Origin: CAVSUR01 sp963846005
Lineage (GTDB): Bacteria; Actinomycetota; Actinomycetes; Streptosporangiales; Streptosporangiaceae
Assembly (NCBI GenBank): GCA_963846005.1
Contig: CAWJUH010000005.1
Coordinates: 124,001 to 188,000, forward strand
Reading direction: 5' to 3'
Length of the DNA: 64,000 nucleotides
Made by a program: the position numbers and the translations under genes. This document shows positions 8,306-17,498 of the stretch, in pieces. Under the pieces are notes generated by a model. The model saw only the letters and a list, made by a program, of their open reading frames with translations, did no database searches and had not been told where the DNA came from. How positions within the stretch are numbered: position 1 is the first letter of the stretch; each line of letters begins with the position of its first letter.

Positions 8306-9319
8306 TCACGGACGGGGATGCTTCGCGGGGCCGTCGCTGGCCGGCGGGCTGGCGGCGCGGTGGCCGATCTCGTCGAGGCTGTCGCGCAGGGCCGTCCAGA
8401 CGGCGCCGAGGCTCGCGCATTCAGGCAGGTCGCCCCGGATGATCCCGCCGTCCGCGCGCTCGCCCAGGCTGGCAGCAGCGGCCTGGGCTGCTTGCAGCAG
8501 GTCCGGCTCGGAAGTCTCGACCGCCAGCCGGCCAGCCTCGACGCGGATCAGCAGCTGACGGCCGCCCGCCTCGTGCGGGCGCTCGTCACTGCTGCCGGCC
8601 ACCTCCGCGGCCTGGAGCGCCTGGCGCGCCTGGTCCAGGTCGACGCCGAGGCCTGCCAGCGCCCGGGCCGCCGCGCTGGCCGGGTCATTCAGCGCGGCCA
8701 GCACCAGGTGATGCGAGCCGACCGGCTGCTCGCCGGCCAGCCGCACCGCCTGGCCCAGCCCGAGCTGGGCGGCGGGGGTCGCCCGGACCTCGTCCGGGGC
8801 CGGGCGGCCTGCGTCCGGCCCATCGGGCGCATCCGGCTCGCCGGAGCCGGTGCGGACCGGCCAGGGCACCGTGTCGCGGGGCGCGGCCAGCGGCAGCAGG
8901 TCCAGCACCGCCATTCGCACCTGGACCAGATCACCGGCCTGGGCCGCCAGGATCTGCGCGGCCAGGCCGTTGCCCTCGCTGAGGATGCCGAGCAGCAGGT
9001 GCTCGGTGCCGATGTAGTTGTGGCCGAACTGCAGCGCCTCGCGCAGGGCCAGCTCAAGGATCTTCTTAGCCCGCGGGGTGAACGGGATGTGCCCAGAGGG
9101 CGCCCGCTTGCCGTGCCCGATCTTGCGCAGGATCGCCTGCTCCGCGTCCTGCTGGGTCAGGCCGATCCGGGCCAGGGCCCGCGCGGCGATGCTGTCCGGC
9201 ACGCTGAGCAGGCCGAGCAGCAGGTGCTCGGTGCCGATGTAGTTGTGCTGCAGGTTGCGGGCCGACTCCTGGGACATGACCACGACCCGGCGGGCCTTGC
9301 GGGTGAAGCGCTCGAACAT
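8306..9319 (-). CDS. Clp N-terminal (Clp_N) repeat protein without an ATPase domain
   Basis: 337 residues starting MFERFTRKARRVVVMSQESA, very like the start of ClpC. Two Clp_N repeats follow, each with HNYIGTEHLLLG(L/I)L (about residues 24-38 and 98-113). A third, degenerate copy follows (SHHLVLAALNDPASAAARAL). There is no Walker A/B or AAA+ module, so it cannot unfold substrates itself. Stand-alone Clp_N proteins may act as adaptors or arginine-phosphate/substrate binders for ClpCP, which is an inference from the domain. It starts 24 bp from an imperfect palindrome and is divergent from a helix-turn-helix gene, so autoregulation by that neighbour is plausible. Confidence 0.85.
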   Translation of the reverse strand: MFERFTRKARRVVVMSQESARNLQHNYIGTEHLLLGLLSVPDSIAARALARIGLTQQDAEQAILRKIGHGKRAPSGHIPFTPRAKKILELALREALQFGHNYIGTEHLLLGILSEGNGLAAQILAAQAGDLVQVRMAVLDLLPLAAPRDTVPWPVRTGSGEPDAPDGPDAGRPAPDEVRATPAAQLGLGQAVRLAGEQPVGSHHLVLAALNDPASAAARALAGLGVDLDQARQALQAAEVAGSSDERPHEAGGRQLLIRVEAGRLAVETSEPDLLQAAQAAAASLGERADGGIIRGDLPECASLGAVWTALRDSLDEIGHRAASPPASDGPAKHPRP

Positions 9320-9342
9320 GACTTCACTCTCGGCCGCACTAG

Positions 9343-9364
9343 TAACAGTGTCAATACAGTGTTA
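9343..9364. promoter_or_regulatory. Imperfect palindrome, candidate operator between clp_N-like and HTH genes
   Basis: The 22-bp stretch has arms TAACAnTGT and ACAnTGTTA around CAAT, with mismatches only at the central n positions. Read on the minus strand it contains TTGACA, a good -35 element for the Clp_N gene that begins 24 bp further on. A dyad this close to the start of one gene and upstream of a divergent HTH gene is what a local autorepressor site would look like. No experimental motif is claimed. Confidence 0.5.
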
Positions 9365-9421
9365 GTAATAGGGCTACGGTTCTCGCCGGAATGCCGGGTG
9401 AGCGGCGGCGGGCAGGCAGCT

Positions 9422-9443
9422 GGGTGGGTGGGTGGGTGGGTGG
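9422..9443 (+). repeat. G-quadruplex-forming run: five GGG tracts separated by single T
   Basis: Five GGG runs (9422, 9426, 9430, 9434 and 9438) are separated by one T each, followed by GG. (GGGT)n with four or more repeats is among the most stable parallel G-quadruplex sequences known. It lies on the coding strand just at, or inside, the start region of the HTH gene and overlaps possible GTG starts at 9428 and 9440, so it could affect translation initiation in the mRNA. Confidence 0.8.
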
Positions 9444-9865
9444 ACTGGCGGGTGGACTGGGAAGACCGGCTCGATGCCTGGGAGCTTGAGCTCGAACTGG
9501 CCGCCGGGCTGGAGAGCTCGGAATGGGTGACCCTGGAGCGGGCGGCCGCGCAGACCGGCGCGTCGCGGGCTGCGCTGCGCAACTGGTACCGGACGGGCCA
9601 GATTCCGTCCCGGCTGGCGGACGGGCCGCACGGGCCGCAGCGGCTGGTCCCGCTGGCGCTGGTGGCGGAACGCGCGCAGGCGTCGCCGCGGCTGCGGCGC
9701 AGCATCGAGCGCCGCCTGGCCGACCAGGCCCAGCTGGAGATCTTGCGGCACCGGGTCGATCAGCTGGAGCTGCGGCTGGCCGCGCTCGAAGCGCAGGCAC
9801 CCGCCGAAGTGCAGGCCGCGGGTAAAGGTCAGGCAGCGGACGGGCCGGGGGAAGATAGCAGGTGA
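9440..9865 (+). CDS. Small helix-turn-helix DNA-binding protein with C-terminal coiled coil
   Basis: About 141 residues. The segment WVTLERAAAQTGASRAALRNWYRTGQIPSRL is a MerR/excisionase-like winged-helix HTH: an alanine-rich helix, a turn, a recognition helix ending in NWYRTGQI, then a wing. It is followed by a leucine/arginine heptad region (QLEILRHRVDQLELRLAALEAQ) that should dimerise. The start is unclear: GTG codons at 9398, 9428, 9440 and 9452 are all in frame, and the G-rich run covers the area. The stop overlaps the next ATG as TGATG, so it is coupled to the membrane protein gene. Its likely target is the adjacent palindrome. Confidence 0.6.
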   Translation: MDWRVDWEDRLDAWELELELAAGLESSEWVTLERAAAQTGASRAALRNWYRTGQIPSRLADGPHGPQRLVPLALVAERAQASPRLRRSIERRLADQAQLEILRHRVDQLELRLAALEAQAPAEVQAAGKGQAADGPGEDSR

Positions 9866-10497
9866 TGGACGGACCACCGGAGATCCTGTCGTCCGGCCCG
9901 CAGCGCCAGTCCCGCTGGCGGCGCTACTGGGACGACGCTAGCCGGGGCCGCCGGGCGCTGGTCGCGGCGGCCGCCGCCGTTGCCGTATGCCTGGGCGCCC
10001 TCGGCTATACCACGGCGGTCGCCGCGCACCGGGACCACACCATATCGGCGCTGCGGGCACAATTGCGCCGAGCGCGCAGGCCGGGTACCTCGGCCGCCGC
10101 GGCGACCGTGCCCGGCTACGCCAGCAGCGCGGTGCGCAGTTTTCCCGACTCGGCCGGCGGCACCTTCACGATCGCCGCCGTCTCGATCGCGCCCCGCCCC
10201 GGGGCGGCCCCGCTCACCTGGCTCATCGTGCACGGCCAGCATGCCCGGCCGGGCCAGCGCTACGGCCTGCTGCAAGATTTCTGCGGCGGCCAGTACGTCA
10301 CGCCGACCCCCCTGGCCTCGGGGGTCGCGGACGCTCGCGGCGACCTGACCATCGTCGCGCCGAACCAGCAGATCAGCCTGCGTGATCGGACCGCGTGGGT
10401 GGCGGTGTACCAGTACCGCACCGGGCTCACGCTCGGCGGCATCCGCGGCCCGCTGGCCGGGCGGGCCCGCGGCTTCCTGGTCGACCCGCCCTGCTGA
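9865..10497 (+). CDS. Uncharacterised single-span membrane-anchored protein
   Basis: 210 residues, not recognised. A basic cytoplasmic N-terminus (RQSRWRRYWDDASRGRR) precedes one hydrophobic helix (about residues 31-53). A short charged stretch and an extracytoplasmic domain of ~130 residues follow, with repeated small beta-type segments (GTFTIAAVSI, LTWLIVHGQ, TAWVAVYQY). Two cysteines (one in DFCGGQY, one at the C-terminal end) could form a disulfide. ATG 9865 overlaps the TGA of the HTH gene. Its stop codon is the first of seven TGAs repeated every 21 bp. Confidence 0.62.
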   Translation: MDGPPEILSSGPQRQSRWRRYWDDASRGRRALVAAAAAVAVCLGALGYTTAVAAHRDHTISALRAQLRRARRPGTSAAAATVPGYASSAVRSFPDSAGGTFTIAAVSIAPRPGAAPLTWLIVHGQHARPGQRYGLLQDFCGGQYVTPTPLASGVADARGDLTIVAPNQQISLRDRTAWVAVYQYRTGLTLGGIRGPLAGRARGFLVDPPC

Positions 10498-10630
10498 CCG
10501 GGCCGCCCGCCCTGCTGAGCTGGCCGCGGGCGCTGCTGACCGGGCCGCCCGCCCTGCTGAGCTGGCCGCGGGCGCTGCTGAGCTGGCCGCGGGCGCTGCT
10601 GAGCTGGCCGCGGGCGCTGCTGACCGGCCG
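10489..10630 (+). repeat. 21-bp tandem array carrying the gene's stop codon (seven TGAs)
   Basis: TGA occurs at 10495, 10516, 10537, 10558, 10579, 10600 and 10621, exactly every 21 bp. The core is TGCTGAGCTGGCCGCGG, alternating with a TGCTGACCGGGCCGCCC variant. The first TGA is the real stop of the upstream gene, and because 21 is a multiple of 3 all later ones are in the same frame. The array fills most of the gap before the MFS gene. Confidence 0.92.
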
Positions 10631-10723
10631 CCGGCCCGCATCCGGCGCGGAAGATTAGCTGATCCGCGCATGAATTCGCGTCATGGCGGTATCTCTTTGC
10701 TCAGCCGAGGCGAAGGGACAGTC

Positions 10724-12247
10724 ATGACCGCTGACACCGGCACAGTCCGCAATCCCGCCATCCGCAGCCTCATCCCGGCGCGCATCGACCGCCTTCCGTG
10801 GGCCAAGTTCCATACCCGGATGGTGATCGCACTCGGAGTGGCCTGGGTGCTGGACGGCCTGGAGATCACGATCGCCAGCAACGTCGGCGCCGACCTGACC
10901 CAGAAGAGCACGCTGCACATGTCCGCCAGCGGGGTGGCCGCCATCGCCTCCTGGTACCTGATCGGCGAGGTCATCGGGGCCCTGGTGTTCGGCCAGCTGT
11001 CCGACAAGCTCGGCCGCCGTAACCTGTTCATGATCACGCTCGGGGTGTACCTGATCGGCAGCGGGCTGACCGCGGCCACCCCGGTCGGCGGGCACTGGTT
11101 CATCTTCCTGTACGCCACCCGGGTGCTGGCGGGCTCCGGTATCGGCGGTGAGTACGCGGCGATCAACTCGGCTATCGACGAGATGATGCCCGCCAAGTAC
11201 CGCGGCCGGGTCGACCTGGCCGTCAACGGGACCTACTGGGCGGGCGCCCTGATCGGCACCGCCGTCACCCTGTACGCGCTCAACAACTTCTCGTCCGCGC
11301 TCGGCTGGCGGCTGGCCTTCCTGCTCGGGCCGGTGCTGGCGCTGGTCATCATCTTCGTCCGGCGGAACCTGCCGGAGAGCCCGCGCTGGCTGATCATGCA
11401 CGGCCGGGAGGAGGAGGCCGAGGCCGCGATCGCCGAGATCGAGCACGATGTGGAGCGGACCAAAGGCCAGGACGCGGTCCCGCCGGTGGACAGCAGCAAG
11501 GAACTGGAGATCACCCCGACCGAGCAGATCGGCTACCTGGCCCTGTTGCGGGTGCTGTTCAAGGAGTTCCCCGGCCGGTCGGTGCTGGGCGCCACGCTGA
11601 TGATCACCCAGTCGTTCCTGTACAACGCGATCTTCTTCACCTACGGGCTGGTGCTCCAGTTCTTCTTCGGCGTCAGCCCCAACGACGTGCCCAAGTACTT
11701 CTTCGCCTTCGCGGCCGGCAACCTGCTCGGGCCGCTGACCATCGGGCGGCTCTTCGACACCATCGGGCGCAGGAAGATGATCTCCAGCACCTACTTGCTG
11801 GCGGGCATCCTGCTGGTCGTCACCGCGCAGTTGTTCAAGGCGGGCGCGCTGGACGCGACCACCCAGACGCTGTGCTGGTCGGTGATCTTCTTCTTCGCCT
11901 CGGCCGGAGCCAGCGCGGGCTACCTGACCGTCAGCGAGGTGTTCCCGCTGGAGGTGCGGGCCAAGGCCATCGCGGTGTTCTTCGCGATCGCGCAGTGCTT
12001 CGGCTCCCTCGGCTCCAGCCTGTACGGGCACCTGATCGGCACCGGCAAGGACCCGAACAGCCTGTACGTCGGCTTCCTGATCGGCGCGGGCGCGATGATC
12101 CTCGGCGGCCTGGTGGCGGCGTTCCTCGGCGTCGACGCCGAGGGCAAGTCGCTGGAGGACGTGGCCCGCCCGCTGTCGGTCATCGCCAAGCCGTCGGAGG
12201 CGATCTTCCGGGCCGGCGACAACCGGCCGCCGCCCGCGCCGAGCTGA
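10724..12247 (+). CDS. MFS transporter, sugar porter/aromatic-acid symporter type
   Basis: 507 residues, 12 predicted helices. Key motifs are LDGLEITIASNVG in helix 1, GQLSDKLGRRNLF in loop 2-3 (canonical G-x-x-x-D-x-x-GRR), NLPESPRWL after helix 6, and GRLFDTIGRRKM in loop 8-9. These are hallmarks of the sugar-porter/metabolite:H+ symporter branch. A ~55-residue acidic cytoplasmic loop (EEEAEAAIAEIEHDVERTK) joins the halves. ATG 10724 has GAAGG 8-12 nt upstream; an in-frame ATG at 10672 is less likely. No catabolic neighbour reveals the substrate. Confidence 0.88.
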   Translation: MTADTGTVRNPAIRSLIPARIDRLPWAKFHTRMVIALGVAWVLDGLEITIASNVGADLTQKSTLHMSASGVAAIASWYLIGEVIGALVFGQLSDKLGRRNLFMITLGVYLIGSGLTAATPVGGHWFIFLYATRVLAGSGIGGEYAAINSAIDEMMPAKYRGRVDLAVNGTYWAGALIGTAVTLYALNNFSSALGWRLAFLLGPVLALVIIFVRRNLPESPRWLIMHGREEEAEAAIAEIEHDVERTKGQDAVPPVDSSKELEITPTEQIGYLALLRVLFKEFPGRSVLGATLMITQSFLYNAIFFTYGLVLQFFFGVSPNDVPKYFFAFAAGNLLGPLTIGRLFDTIGRRKMISSTYLLAGILLVVTAQLFKAGALDATTQTLCWSVIFFFASAGASAGYLTVSEVFPLEVRAKAIAVFFAIAQCFGSLGSSLYGHLIGTGKDPNSLYVGFLIGAGAMILGGLVAAFLGVDAEGKSLEDVARPLSVIAKPSEAIFRAGDNRPPPAPS

Positions 12248-12297
12248 GCCGCCGGCAGCCGCCGCGGCTGCTCCGGACTGCCGCTGGCCGGGAGGAC

Positions 12298-12540
12298 TCA
12301 GGCGGGGCGGCGGGCCGGGGCAGCCGTCTGCCCGGCGTCCTCGACGTCGATGAGCAACTGCCGCCCGTCCGGCAGCGACACGGCGAGCCAGTAGGTGATC
12401 GTGCCGTCGTCGGTCTCGTCCTGGCCGAGGATCTCGACCGCGGTGACCTCGGGGTGATCGACCAGCAGGCGGCACAGCGTGCTGCCGGCGTGGTCGGGCG
12501 GCGCGGCGGCCCGGCGCCGCCGCCCGCGCGCTGCGCTCAC
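12298..12540 (-). CDS. Small conserved-looking protein of unknown function
   Basis: 80 residues. After a basic N-terminus the chain reads STLCRLLVDHPEVTAVEILGQ and then TITYWLAVSLPDGRQLLIDVEDAG, an alternating beta pattern that looks like a folded small domain. GTG at 12540 has a strong GGAGGTGG about 6 nt upstream. Immediately upstream on the same strand a 7-codon frame (MSPEVAA) opens and ends overlapping this GTG, and its own ATG overlaps the stop of a further basic reading frame. A coupled chain of tiny frames is therefore possible. Function not recognised. Confidence 0.5.
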   Translation of the reverse strand: MSAARGRRRRAAAPPDHAGSTLCRLLVDHPEVTAVEILGQDETDDGTITYWLAVSLPDGRQLLIDVEDAGQTAAPARRPA

Positions 12541-12560
12541 GCGGCCACCTCCGGGCTCAT

Positions 12561-12949
12561 GCGCCCGTCACCGGGCTCGCGCCGCCACGGCCAGGCTGGC
12601 GGGTACCCGCCCTGCGGCGGTCACGCTCAGCCACCTGGCGGGCGGCCCGGGCGGCCACGGCGAGCCGGGCAACCATCGCAGGCGGCCACGGAACGTCATA
12701 TCGGCACACATGTCCACGGTAACCCAGCGTGAGCTTCAGACCCCGGAATGAGGCCCGCCGGCTCGGCGTGGCGCGTGTCGCTACCCTCAGTAAGACCGAC
12801 AGGCGGCATGATAACGGGCGAAAAGGGTCAGCGGACTCGCTGACCGCTGCAGCGCGGCGGCAAAGCGGCAGCGGCACAATGGCTGCCGGGCCGCGCGCTC
12901 ATCTAGCATGGTCGTCGCTTGCCGATCATTACCCGTCGCGGAGGGCCAG
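12561..12949. other. Intergenic region without a confident gene
   Basis: About 390 bp between the 80-residue minus-strand gene and the PP2C gene. On the minus strand a basic Ala/Arg-rich frame beginning near 12679 (MVARLAVAARAARQVAERD) ends at an ATGA overlap at about 12560; it could be a leader ORF but has no strong support. Nearest the PP2C gene the sequence is less GC-rich and presumably holds its promoter. A GGAGGG sits at 12940-12945. Confidence 0.4.
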
Positions 12950-15585
12950 ATGACCGTTCGGCGGCAGCCGCCGGAGACCACGTCACCGGAGGGCAGCACG
13001 TCGCGGGAGGGCACCTCGCCGGCGGGCATGTCGCTGGAGCAGTCGCTCGACTCGCCCGCCACGGTGCGCCGGCTGGTGCAGTCGGACCTGATCGGCGTGG
13101 TCATTGCTTCCGCCGACGAGATCGTCGAGGCCAATGACGCCTTCTTGCGGATCATCGGCTGTACCCGCGCCGAGCTGACGGCGGGCCAGATCAACTGGCG
13201 GGCGATCACGCCGGCCCGGTGGACGGCCGCCGACGACACCGCGATCGGCCAGCTGCTGGCGCAGGAGCGCTGCGTTCCGTACCGCAAGGAGTACCGGCGC
13301 AAGGACGGCACCCCGGTCGCGGTCGAGATCGGCGCGGCGCTGCTGCGCGCCGAGCCGCTGCTGTGCGTGTGCTTCGTGCGCGATGCCGCGGCCGAGCAGG
13401 CCGCCGAGGCCGCGGCGGCGCGGGCCGACCGGCTGGCCGCGCTGACCGCGGCGCTGGCCCGCGACCTGACGGTGGCCGACGTGGCCGCCACGCTGACCGG
13501 GCATTTCCGCCGCTCCATGGGCGCGGCCGGCGCGGCGGTGATGGAGGCGGGGCCCGGCGAAGAGCGGCTGCGGCTGGTGCGCAGGGACCTGATCTCGTCG
13601 GTGGCCGGGGACTTCGCGCCCCTCGAGCCCGGCCGGGAGTCGCCGTCGGTGCAGGCCTTCCGCGAGCGGCGCCTGGTCTGGTACCGCGACGCCGCCGCCC
13701 TGGACGGCGCGTTCCCGGCCGTGGCCCCGGCCAGGTCCGCGGCCGGGATCGCGGCCTGCCTGGCCGTGCCGCTGATCGCCGGCGGCGTGCCGATCGGGAC
13801 ACTGGCGGTGTACTGGCCGGTGCCGCGCGAGCTGACCGCCGACGAACTGTCGTTCGCCGAGACCGTGGCCGGCACCGCGGCCCAGGCCCTGGCCCGGGCC
13901 CGGCTGTATGAGACCGAGCAGGCGGCCCGGGCCGCCTCCGAGTCCCGCCGGGACCGGCTGGCACTGCTGGCCCAGGTCACCGCGGCAGTCAGCTCGGCAC
14001 TCGACCCGGTCGGGGTGGTGCGCAACCTCGGCGACCTGCTCGACGGCCTGTTCGGCGACCTGTGCTCGGTCTTGCTGGCCGAGGAGAACGTGCTGCGCCG
14101 GATCATGACCCCGCAGATCGCCGCCCTCGTACCCGGGTCGGGGCGGGTGATCCCGCAGGACTCGGGCGCGCCCAGCGCCATCGTGTTCCGCACCGGCCGG
14201 GCCGCCGTGTTCTCCGTCGACGAGGTCCTGCTCACTGCCTCCGGGCCGGACGCAGGCCAGGTGCTGCGCACGATCGGCGTGCGCAGCATCATCGGCGCCC
14301 CGCTGGTCGCCCACGGCGCCCGGATCGGGGTGCTGACGATCGCCGCGACCAGCGACGGGCCGCCGTTTACCGACGCCGACCTGAGCCTGGCCACCGACAT
14401 CGCCACCCGGGTCGCGATCGCGGTCAGCAACGCCAGCGAGTACGCCGCCCAGCACCGCATCGCCGTCGAGCTGCAGCGGGCCCTGCTGCCGGTCATCCCG
14501 GCCGAGCTGCCCAGCGTCGGGATCGGCGCCTGCTACCGGCCCGGCGAGCAGCGCCATGAGGTAGGCGGGGACTGGTACGACGTGTTCGAGCTGCCCGGCG
14601 GCCGGATCGGCTTCGCCGTCGGCGACGTGGTCGGGCACGACCTGCAGGCCGCCGTGGCCATGGGCCACCTGCAGCAGCTGCTGCGCTACATCGCGGTCGG
14701 CGGCACGCCGCCCGGCGAGCTGCTGGCGGCGCTGGACGCAGCCTGCCCGCAGATCACCGGCACCGACTTCGCCACCGTCGGCTACGCCGAGTACCAGCCC
14801 GCCGAGGGCATCATCACCTACGCCAGCGCCGGGCATCCGCCGCCGCTGCTGGTGGCCGGCGGGCAGGCCCGCTACCTGGAGGACGGCCGGTCCATGCCGA
14901 TCGGGCTCGGCGGCGGGCGCAGCGGGCCGCGGCGGGCTCAGGCCGAGGTGGCCGTCCCGCCCGGGGCGATGCTGGTGTGGTACTCCGACGGCCTGGTCGA
15001 GCGCCGGGACATGCCGATCGACGCGGGCCTGCGCCAGCTCGCGGCGCGGGCACAGGCCCAGCGCGGCCAGGACGCGCAGCGCTGGTGCGACGTGCTGCTC
15101 GCCGAGATGACCACCGGGCAGGCGCTCGCCGACGACGTGGTCATCGCCTGCCTGCAGCTGCGCGGCAGCCCGGCCGCCGGGGCGCCGCAGACCCTGCGGT
15201 GCACCCTGCGCCACCCGGACGACCTGGCGCCCACCCGCGCCGCGGTCCGCGAGTGGGCAGCCGGTCAGCAGCTCAGGCCGGCCCCGCCGAGGCCCTGCTG
15301 GCCGCCACCGGCGAGGCCCTGGCCAATGCGCTGGAGCACGCCTATCACGGTCAGCCGCCCGGTCCGGCCGAGATCACGCTGGCGCGGCGGCCCGACGGGC
15401 GCGTCCAGGCGGAGATCAGCGATCACGGCCGGTGGCGGCAGGGCGTGCACAACCGCGGCGACCGGGGCAGCGGCTTGATGCTGATGCACCGGATGGCCGA
15501 CGAGGTGATCTTGGATATCAGCCGGCGGGGCACCCGCCTGGTGCTCATCATCAGCGCGGAGCGGGTGCCGTCACTGCCGGGCTGA
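12950..15585 (+). CDS. PAS-GAF-GAF-SpoIIE phosphatase with C-terminal HATPase (frame break near 15272)
   Basis: Domains in order: PAS (about residues 38-145), two GAF domains (about 160-320 and 335-500), a PP2C/SpoIIE domain (from VELQRALLPVIPAELP through HEVGGDWYDVFELPGGRIGFAVGDVVGH, ITYASAGHPPPLLV, VWYSDGLVERR and LADDVVIACLQL), then an anti-sigma HATPase domain. The frame opened at ATG 12950 (GGAGGG upstream) reaches LRCTLRHPDDLAP...REWAAGQQL and then degenerates. The expected continuation, EALLAATGEALANALEHAYHG, appears one frame back and stops at 15585. A single missing base between 15266 and 15285 explains it. The phosphatase would dephosphorylate STAS proteins; the HATPase would bind or phosphorylate partners. 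Confidence 0.85.
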
Positions 15586-15663
15586 CCGCTCCGGCGGCCG
15601 CTGCCCGCCAGCGGCGTACGATCAGGGATCAGGCACACCGAGATGCCGGCAGGGGATGGGAGC

Positions 15664-17367
15664 GTGACACCCAGTCAGCACCAGCCGCCGGCCGCCCGGC
15701 GGCCCGGCGACCCGCTCGCCGGCCTGCGCACCCGGTTCGAGACCGTGGCGGGCGCTCCCGACCGGATCAGCGCGCTGCTCGGGGCCGTGGTCGCCGTGGG
15801 CAGGAACCTGGAGCTTGAGATCGTGCTGCGGCAGGTCGTCGAGGCCGCCGTTGAGCTCGTCGACGCCCCGTACGGCGCGCTCGGGGTGGTCAGCGACAAG
15901 GGTGAGCTCACCGAGTTCGTGCCGGTGGGAATGGACGACGAGCAGATCGCGGCCATCCATCACTGGCCGAAGGGCCACGGGCTGCTCGGCGAGCTGATCC
16001 GCGACCCGCAGCCACTGCGGCTGGCGGACATGGCGGCGCATCCGCGCTCGGCCGGGTTCCCGGCCGGGCACCCGCCGATGAAGACGTTCATCGGCGTGCC
16101 CATCCGGGTCCGCGACGCCGTGTTCGGCAACCTGTACCTGACCGAGAAGCGCGGCGGCGGCGAATTCGACGCCGAGGACGTTGCCGTGCTGACCGCGCTG
16201 GCCGCCGCGGCCGGGGTCGCCGTCGAGAATGCCCGGCTTTACGACGAGGCGCGGCGCCAGCAGCGCTGGCTGCGGGCCAGCGCCGAGACCGCCCAGCGGC
16301 TGCTGTCGGGCGCCGAGCCGGCCGAGGTGCTGGCGCTGGTGACCGAGCTGGCCCTGGAGGTGGCCGGGGCGGACCTGGTGGTGCTGGCGCTGCCCGCCGG
16401 GGACGGCAAGCGGCTGATCATCGAGCATGCCGCGGGCAAGGGCGCGGAGTCCGCGCTCGGGCTGGCGCTGCCGGTCTCCCGGTCGGCGTCGGGAACCGTG
16501 CTGGCCACCGGCAAGCCGATGCGGCTGGCCGACTTCCGCACCGACGGGCGGGCGGCACGGGTGGCCCGCGAGCACCTCAGGCTCGGCCCCGCGGTGGTGC
16601 TGCCGCTCGGGCCGCCGGGCAACGTCAAGGGCATCCTGACGGTGGGCCGGGCGCCGGGGGCGCCGCCGCTGCCGCCGCGGGCGGTCGACGTGCTGATGGC
16701 CTTCGCCGCCCAGGCCGGCGTCGGGCTGCAGCTGGCCGAGCACCGCCGCGCCGCCGAGCAGATCGCGGTGTTCGAGGATCGCGACCGCATCGCCCGTGAC
16801 CTGCATGACCTGGTCATCCAGCGGCTCTACGCCACGGGCATGGCGCTGGAAATGGTGTCCGCGCGCCTCGGGGACGGGGAGAACGGGCGCCGGGTGGCCG
16901 CCGCGGTGGATGCGCTCGACGACACGATCATGGAGCTGCGGTCGGCGATCTTCTCGCTGCACTCGCGGCCCGGGGACGACGCGGCCCCGCTGCGCGGCCG
17001 GCTGCTGGCGGTGGCCGACGAGGCGGCGCCGGTGCTCGGCTTCGCGCCCACGCTGCGGCTGGCCGGGCCGCTGGACAGCCGGGTGCCGCCGCTGATCGCC
17101 GAGCACGTGCTCGGGGTGCTGCGCGAGGCGCTGTCGAACGCGGCCCGGCATGCCGGCGCGACCAGGGTCCACGTGACCGGGGAAGCCGGTGCCGATGAGC
17201 TGACCCTTGTCGTCACCGACAACGGCCGCGGCCTGCCGGCGGGCGGGCGGCGCAGCGGGCTGGCCAACCTGGCCGACCGCGCGGAACTGCTCGGCGGCCG
17301 GTTCACGGCCGGGCCGGCCGACGGCGGCGGCACCCGGCTGGACTGGCAGGTGCCGCTCGGCGGCTAG
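15664..17367 (+). CDS. DevS/DosS-like sensor histidine kinase (GAF-GAF-HisKA_3-HATPase_c)
   Basis: About 567 residues. The first GAF (about 40-190) contains AGFPAGHPPMKTFIGVPIRVRD and FGNLYLTEKRGGGEF, closely following mycobacterial DevS/DosT. A histidine in this stretch may correspond to their haem ligand, but an alignment is needed. A second GAF follows, then HisKA_3 with DRDRIARDLHDLVIQRLYATGM (His phospho-acceptor), and HATPase_c with EALSNAARHAGA and DNGRGLP. GTG 15664 has AGGGGATGGGAG just upstream. No response regulator is adjacent; a STAS gene follows, so it looks orphan. Redox, O2 or NO sensing is an inference. Confidence 0.87.
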   Translation: MTPSQHQPPAARRPGDPLAGLRTRFETVAGAPDRISALLGAVVAVGRNLELEIVLRQVVEAAVELVDAPYGALGVVSDKGELTEFVPVGMDDEQIAAIHHWPKGHGLLGELIRDPQPLRLADMAAHPRSAGFPAGHPPMKTFIGVPIRVRDAVFGNLYLTEKRGGGEFDAEDVAVLTALAAAAGVAVENARLYDEARRQQRWLRASAETAQRLLSGAEPAEVLALVTELALEVAGADLVVLALPAGDGKRLIIEHAAGKGAESALGLALPVSRSASGTVLATGKPMRLADFRTDGRAARVAREHLRLGPAVVLPLGPPGNVKGILTVGRAPGAPPLPPRAVDVLMAFAAQAGVGLQLAEHRRAAEQIAVFEDRDRIARDLHDLVIQRLYATGMALEMVSARLGDGENGRRVAAAVDALDDTIMELRSAIFSLHSRPGDDAAPLRGRLLAVADEAAPVLGFAPTLRLAGPLDSRVPPLIAEHVLGVLREALSNAARHAGATRVHVTGEAGADELTLVVTDNGRGLPAGGRRSGLANLADRAELLGGRFTAGPADGGGTRLDWQVPLGG

Positions 17368-17498
17368 TCGTGCCGCCCGGCGGCGGGCCGTGCCGCTCGG
17401 CGGGCTGCTGGCCCGGCCGCCGGTGAGCGGCGCCGGCAGGCCGTTTAGTATGTCCGGGCGGCGGCTGGCGGGCGTCCCGCCCCGCGGAACGGTGAGAG

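Noticed and set aside
10655..12475. Long minus-strand open frame opposite the MFS gene
   Set aside because: Low-complexity antisense frame; the plus strand has a complete MFS transporter.
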